Shown here one piece after another: positions 31,907 to 35,383 of a stretch of DNA of 35,383 nt; within the stretch, counting starts at the first letter, position 1; the number at the start of each line of letters is the position of its first letter. Under the pieces are notes generated by a model that worked only from the letters and a program-made list of their open reading frames with translations, made no database searches and was not told where the DNA came from. The stretch comes from CAZVFX01 sp964626565 (GTDB taxonomy: Bacteria > Myxococcota_A > UBA9042 > CAIXZC01), in assembly GCA_964626565.1 (NCBI GenBank), contig CAZVFX010000072.1, forward strand, positions 1 through 35,383, given 5' to 3'. The position numbers were made by a program, and so were the translations under genes.

Positions 31907-32521
31907 ATGATGGAATGGTGGAACACCTTGACAACCTTGAACCAGGTCTTCTACGGCCTGGCGGTCTTCTTCTCCGTTTTGTTCATCTGGCAGTTGCTGG
32001 CCGCCCTGCTTGGTCTGACTGATGATGGCGACGGTGATTTTGACCACGGTGGCGATGCGGACGGTGGGGTTGATCATCACGATCACCTGGACGCCGCAGA
32101 TACCGCGGCCTCGTTCCGCCTGGTGAGTTTGCGGACCATCATCACCTTCTTCACCCTGTTCACTTGGGGTTCGTCGCTTTACCTCAGCCAGGAGGAGCCT
32201 CCGGGCACAGCCATGGGCCTGGCCGCGCTGTGGGGGCTGGCGGGTATGGTGCTGGTGGCTGCGGTATTCTACTGGATGGCGAAGTTGGGGGAGACGGGCA
32301 CATCCGACCTTGACAGTGCGGTTGGGACCGCCGGCACCGTATACGTCGATATTGGCGAGGGCGGCGGCCGGGGGGAGGTGCGGGTCACCGTCAGCGGCGT
32401 AGTGACCTATGTAAAGGCGAGGAGCGTCGATGGACAGGGCCTCAAGGCGGGCACGCCTGTGCGCGTGTTGAGGAGGCTCGGCCAGAACGTTGTGGAAGTG
32501 GAACCAACAGATTCCAAATGA
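31907..32521 (+). CDS. NfeD-like membrane protein paired with flotillin
   Basis: This 204-residue membrane protein has three hydrophobic segments (about 13-34, 75-95, 105-125). An Asp/His-rich loop (TDDGDGDFDHGGDADGGVD and then HHDHLD) between the first two may bind metal. The C-terminal roughly 70 residues read as a beta-rich OB-fold of the NfeD kind (GTAGTVYVDIG, GTPVRVLRRLGQNVVEVE). Small NfeD-type proteins encoded just before flotillins are thought to anchor or organise flotillin membrane domains. ATG 31907 stands 6 bases after GGAGGG; ATG 31910 is equally possible. The stop is 17 bases before the flotillin start. Confidence 0.82.
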   Translation: MMEWWNTLTTLNQVFYGLAVFFSVLFIWQLLAALLGLTDDGDGDFDHGGDADGGVDHHDHLDAADTAASFRLVSLRTIITFFTLFTWGSSLYLSQEEPPGTAMGLAALWGLAGMVLVAAVFYWMAKLGETGTSDLDSAVGTAGTVYVDIGEGGGRGEVRVTVSGVVTYVKARSVDGQGLKAGTPVRVLRRLGQNVVEVEPTDSK

Positions 32522-32538
32522 GATAGAGGGGGATAGAA

Positions 32539-34053
32539 ATGACGTCATTGCTCAACCATGGACTACTGCTGGCCGCGGCTGGGAATCTGCCGATTCCCTT
32601 GATCCTGGGGCTGATGCTCGGGGTCGTGGTCATTGTCATCTTTATCGGATTGGCGACGCGGTATAAGCGGTGCCCGGCCAACAAGATTCTCGTTATTTAC
32701 GGTAAGACCGGCGCCGGCGCGGCCAGGTGTATTCACGGTGGAGCGGCGTTTGTGTGGCCTCTCATCCAGGACTACGAGTATCTGGACCTGGAGCCTTTTG
32801 TGGTGCCCATTGACCTCACCAATGCTCTCTCCCAAGAGAACATCCGTGTGGGCGTACCCACCACGGTTACGGCCGCCATCTCAAATGAGAGGGGCGTCAT
32901 GCAGAATGCGGCGGTGCGTCTGCTGGGCCTCCCCCGTGGGGTGATCCAGGACCAGGCGCAGGACATCATCCTGGGTCAGATGCGTGCGGTGATCGCGACC
33001 ATGCAGATCGAGGAGATCAACCGTGACCGCGTCGCGTTCATGCAGAAGGTCAACGAGGCGGTTTCCGGCGAACTCGAAAAGATCGGCCTGGCGCTGATCA
33101 ACGTCAACATTCGGGATATCGAGGACGAATCCGGCTACATCGTGGCTCTGGGACGACGCGCCGCTGCGGAGGCGATCAACCAGGCCCTCATCGACGTGGC
33201 CGAGCAGGAGAAGTTGGGCCAGACCGGTGTCGCTGAGCGCCAGAAGGACCAGCGTGTGGCAGTGGCCGCGGCCAACGCTGCGGCTGAGATCGGCGAGGCC
33301 ACCGCGGATCGGGACAAGCGCCAGGAGCGGGCCGGTCTCGACGCCCAGGCGGTCAACGGAGAAACCGAAGCCGACGCCAAGAAGGCCAGCTACCGTGCGA
33401 ACCAGAAGGTAGCGGAGGAGCAGGCGAGAAATCGCTCCGAGTCTGCGGCCAGAGAGGCGGATGGCGCCATCCGTGTAGCTCAGGAAGTGGCTCAGAAGAA
33501 GGCAGAAGAGGCCCGCTCCGAGCGTGAGGCGGCCCGACTCAACGCGGAGATCGTTGTGCCGGCGAGTGCGGACAAAGAGAAGATCGTCATCGAAGCCGAG
33601 GCCGAGAAGCAGCAGGCGATTCGCATTGCCGAGGGTGAGGCGGAAGCGATCGTGGCCAAGATGACTGCCGAGGGTCGGGGCGTTCAGGCAATTCTTGACG
33701 GCAAGGCGGCCGGTTACCGCGGCCTGGTCCAGGCTTGCGATACTGCGCAGCAGGCTGGTGCACTGCTGCTCATCGAAAAGCTGAAAGAGATCGCCACCGT
33801 ACAGGCGCAGGCCATCAAGGACCTGCCTTTGGAGAAGATCTTTGTTTGGGATTCCGGCGGGGAAGGCAGCGGCATGTCCAACCTGGGCGGTCGACTGATG
33901 GGCGCGTTGCCGCCCATGCACGAGTTGGCAAAACAGGTTGGTTTGGAAATGCCCGAGTTCCTCGGCAAAATGGGCAAAGAGAAGCCCAAGCCCGCAGCCG
34001 CCCCCCCGGCGCCGCCACGACCCAAAACCCCGCCCAAGCGCCCTGCCGGTTAG
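32539..34053 (+). CDS. Flotillin-like SPFH-domain protein
   Basis: This 504-residue protein begins with a membrane segment (about 19-40). It continues into an SPFH/band-7 domain (about 45-210; PFVVPIDLTNALSQENIRVGVPTTVTAAIS) and a long Ala/Glu/Arg-rich coiled coil (about 210-390) with EA-rich repeats, including AEAEKQQAIRIAEGEAEAI. A flotillin C-terminal part (390-470) and a Pro/Lys-rich tail (KPAAAPPAPPRPKTPPK) close it. Bacterial flotillins form large membrane-bound oligomers that cluster proteins and affect membrane fluidity. Start ATG 32539 follows AGAGGGGGA. It lies between the NfeD-like gene and a secreted helical-repeat gene, separated by 17 and 15 bases, so the three form an operon. 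The Pro-rich tail is unusual and may bind partners. Confidence 0.95.
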   Translation: MTSLLNHGLLLAAAGNLPIPLILGLMLGVVVIVIFIGLATRYKRCPANKILVIYGKTGAGAARCIHGGAAFVWPLIQDYEYLDLEPFVVPIDLTNALSQENIRVGVPTTVTAAISNERGVMQNAAVRLLGLPRGVIQDQAQDIILGQMRAVIATMQIEEINRDRVAFMQKVNEAVSGELEKIGLALINVNIRDIEDESGYIVALGRRAAAEAINQALIDVAEQEKLGQTGVAERQKDQRVAVAAANAAAEIGEATADRDKRQERAGLDAQAVNGETEADAKKASYRANQKVAEEQARNRSESAAREADGAIRVAQEVAQKKAEEARSEREAARLNAEIVVPASADKEKIVIEAEAEKQQAIRIAEGEAEAIVAKMTAEGRGVQAILDGKAAGYRGLVQACDTAQQAGALLLIEKLKEIATVQAQAIKDLPLEKIFVWDSGGEGSGMSNLGGRLMGALPPMHELAKQVGLEMPEFLGKMGKEKPKPAAAPPAPPRPKTPPKRPAG

Positions 34054-34068
34054 TTCTCGGAGGACCAC

Positions 34069-35271
34069 ATGAGAGTCTTGACCTGCCTGCTATGGTGTTT
34101 CCTGCCAACTGTGGCGGCAAGCGCCCCGCCGGACAAGGCGCGCACAGAACCCCTCGCCGTAGCCGAGCGGCTGAGCCGGGTTCTGACCCCCGAGAACCAT
34201 CCCCACAATCTCTGCTTCATCGCTCGCGTCCACCTGGAACATGGGCAGAAGACTGAGGCGGTCGCCGCTGCTGAGAAGGTACTCGTGGCTGCGTTGAGTC
34301 CGTGGGACTATGCCCGCAATGCTCAGGCGCTTGTGTGCGCGGCCGAGATTGTCGCCGAAGCAGGGGACAAGAAACGAGCCGCCGAACTCGTGGCCATCGT
34401 CTCACTCCCGTTTGCCGATCACCTCGCCAACCGGCGTGAAGACTCGGCGTTGTCTCGTATCGCCATGAGCCTGGCGATTGGCTATTACGCGCTCGGGGAG
34501 AAGAAGAGGTCGGACGAAATGCTCGCCCTTGCCCTCGAGGCATATGCGCGTATACCCGTGGATCACATCAAGCACCTGCCCACCGCCATGGATGTCCTCG
34601 TATCCCTCGTCAAGCTGGACAAGAAGGAGCGTTTTTTCGCACTGGCTGGAGCGTTGGAGGCAGAAATTAAGGAGATGCTCTATTTCGAGGCGGCGCACGT
34701 GCTGGTTGCCGAGAAGCGTTGCCCGGAATTGTTGGAACTGGAGGGCAAGGCCGCCAACAAAGCGGTGCGTGCATCGCTCCTGTCCTTTGCGGGCATCTGC
34801 AAGTGGCGTAAGGGCGAGAAAACGGAGGCCAGGGAGCTGGTGAAGAAGGCGCTGGAGTTGGGCAGGGACTGGGTTCCCCCGGGGGCGGGGAGCGGCGCGG
34901 CGCTAAAGGCGCAGTTGGCTTACTCGCCGGCAGAGATGGGGATGAAGAAGGAGGCGATGGAACTGCTTGGGCAAGCGGTGAAAACCCAGGCAGAGGAAGG
35001 TGCGGCCGCGCAGCGAGCTTTCAACGAAGCCTCTATTGCCGCAGCCTACGCCCGGGCCGGCGAATACAAACTGGCGTTTGATGCTCTGGAGCGCCTGGAA
35101 AAGCCCTACGATGACCATTTTGTCGTCAGCGGCCTTGTGCGTATCGGCGCCGCTTACCTGAGGAGGGGGGAGAAGCCCGATGAGGCTGCTCTCGCCCGTT
35201 TGCAGCGTCTACTCGAAGCGGCTCCTGCTAAAGAACCGGTTCGCGAACTGAAGAAGCCGTCACCGGAATAG
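34069..35271 (+). CDS. Exported TPR-like helical-repeat protein
   Basis: This 400-residue protein has a signal peptide (1-18, likely cleaved at ASA before PP). The rest is helical: repeated pairs with Ala/Leu/Gly at regular steps, such as FIARVHLEHGQKTEAVAAAEKVL, KRAAELVAIV and ASIAAAYARAGEYKLAFDALERL, which fit TPR or Sel1-like arrays. It probably works as a periplasmic scaffold for protein contacts; no catalytic motif is seen. ATG 34069 follows GGAGGA by 5 bases. Third gene of the NfeD-flotillin operon, so a link to flotillin-organised membrane complexes is plausible but unproven. Confidence 0.8.
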   Translation: MRVLTCLLWCFLPTVAASAPPDKARTEPLAVAERLSRVLTPENHPHNLCFIARVHLEHGQKTEAVAAAEKVLVAALSPWDYARNAQALVCAAEIVAEAGDKKRAAELVAIVSLPFADHLANRREDSALSRIAMSLAIGYYALGEKKRSDEMLALALEAYARIPVDHIKHLPTAMDVLVSLVKLDKKERFFALAGALEAEIKEMLYFEAAHVLVAEKRCPELLELEGKAANKAVRASLLSFAGICKWRKGEKTEARELVKKALELGRDWVPPGAGSGAALKAQLAYSPAEMGMKKEAMELLGQAVKTQAEEGAAAQRAFNEASIAAAYARAGEYKLAFDALERLEKPYDDHFVVSGLVRIGAAYLRRGEKPDEAALARLQRLLEAAPAKEPVRELKKPSPE

Positions 35272-35290
35272 GGCCGCCTTCCGCTTGTGT

Positions 35291-35383
35291 CTATCGGGTC
35301 GAGGCCAGCGGCTTGCCCGCCAGGGCCTGCAATTGGACGCGGGCTTTTTCGCGCAGCATCGCCGCCTCTTTCTCCAAAGTCTC
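35291..35383 (-). CDS. C-terminal fragment of a minus-strand gene
   Basis: The minus strand reads 30 residues, beginning E-T-L-E-K-E-A-A-M-L-R-E-K-A-R-V-Q-L-Q-A and ending K-P-L-A-S-T-R with TAG at 35293-35291. The Glu/Lys/Leu/Ala pattern is that of a C-terminal helix or coiled coil. The gene continues beyond the window, converging on the helical-repeat gene 19 bases away. Confidence 0.5.
   Translation of the reverse strand, partial: ETLEKEAAMLREKARVQLQALAGKPLASTR

Overview
The window is one stretch of GC-rich (about 60% by eye) bacterial chromosome with 16 complete protein genes and a gene fragment at each edge. No rRNA, tRNA, CRISPR array or insertion sequence was seen. The style suggests a free-living member of the former Deltaproteobacteria (Myxococcota, Bradymonadota or a related lineage). 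The grounds are many large Cys-rich lipoproteins, CDGxDNDCDG (MopE-type) repeats with thrombospondin type 3 repeats, bacterial fibrinogen-like domains, a Ser/Thr kinase joined to TPR-like repeats, and a hybrid histidine kinase. This placement is inference from gene style; no phylogenetic marker is present.

Layout. 1-564: tail of an upstream gene, then a spacer with an exact 83-bp tandem duplication. 565-3064: a membrane-anchored Cys-containing protein and a secreted amidohydrolase fused to an NTF2-like domain, closely spaced and probably co-transcribed. 3247-5232: a membrane protein kinase with TPR-like repeats in front of the kinase domain. 5234-10446: two divergent lipoproteins, one with an unrecognised conserved-looking domain, the other a giant MopE/thrombospondin-3/fibrinogen-like protein. 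10452-13619 (minus): a lipoprotein made almost wholly of ankyrin repeats. 13758-19563: a probable outer-membrane beta-barrel protein coupled to a 1607-residue metzincin-type zinc protease lipoprotein. 19655-21964: a Cys-rich lipoprotein with four copies of a CGxGxC module and a Kazal-like domain. 22084-24345: a hybrid sensor histidine kinase. 24368-26123 (minus): a small nucleotidyltransferase and a DEDDy exonuclease. 26265-27677: a drug-exporter-type MFS protein. 27731-28726: a lipoprotein ending in an 18-cysteine periodic tail. 28723-31731 (minus): a second MopE/fibrinogen-like lipoprotein, paralogous to the first. 31907-35271: an NfeD-like protein, a flotillin and a secreted helical-repeat protein in one operon. 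35291-35383: end of a minus-strand gene.

Taken together, seven of the sixteen complete genes encode predicted lipoproteins and most of the others are membrane or exported proteins. The region therefore looks like a cell-surface and envelope island. Its theme is disulphide- or metal-rich extracellular modules (MopE, thrombospondin 3, fibrinogen-like, Kazal, Cys-stripe), a large protease and signalling kinases. Nothing here is a recognised defence or biosynthetic cluster. The most unusual signal is the (C-x3-C-x6)n tail of the 27731-28726 protein. The paralogous MopE/fibrinogen-like lipoproteins and the four-module Kazal lipoprotein come next. Promoters were called by eye from -35/-10 matches and are tentative.
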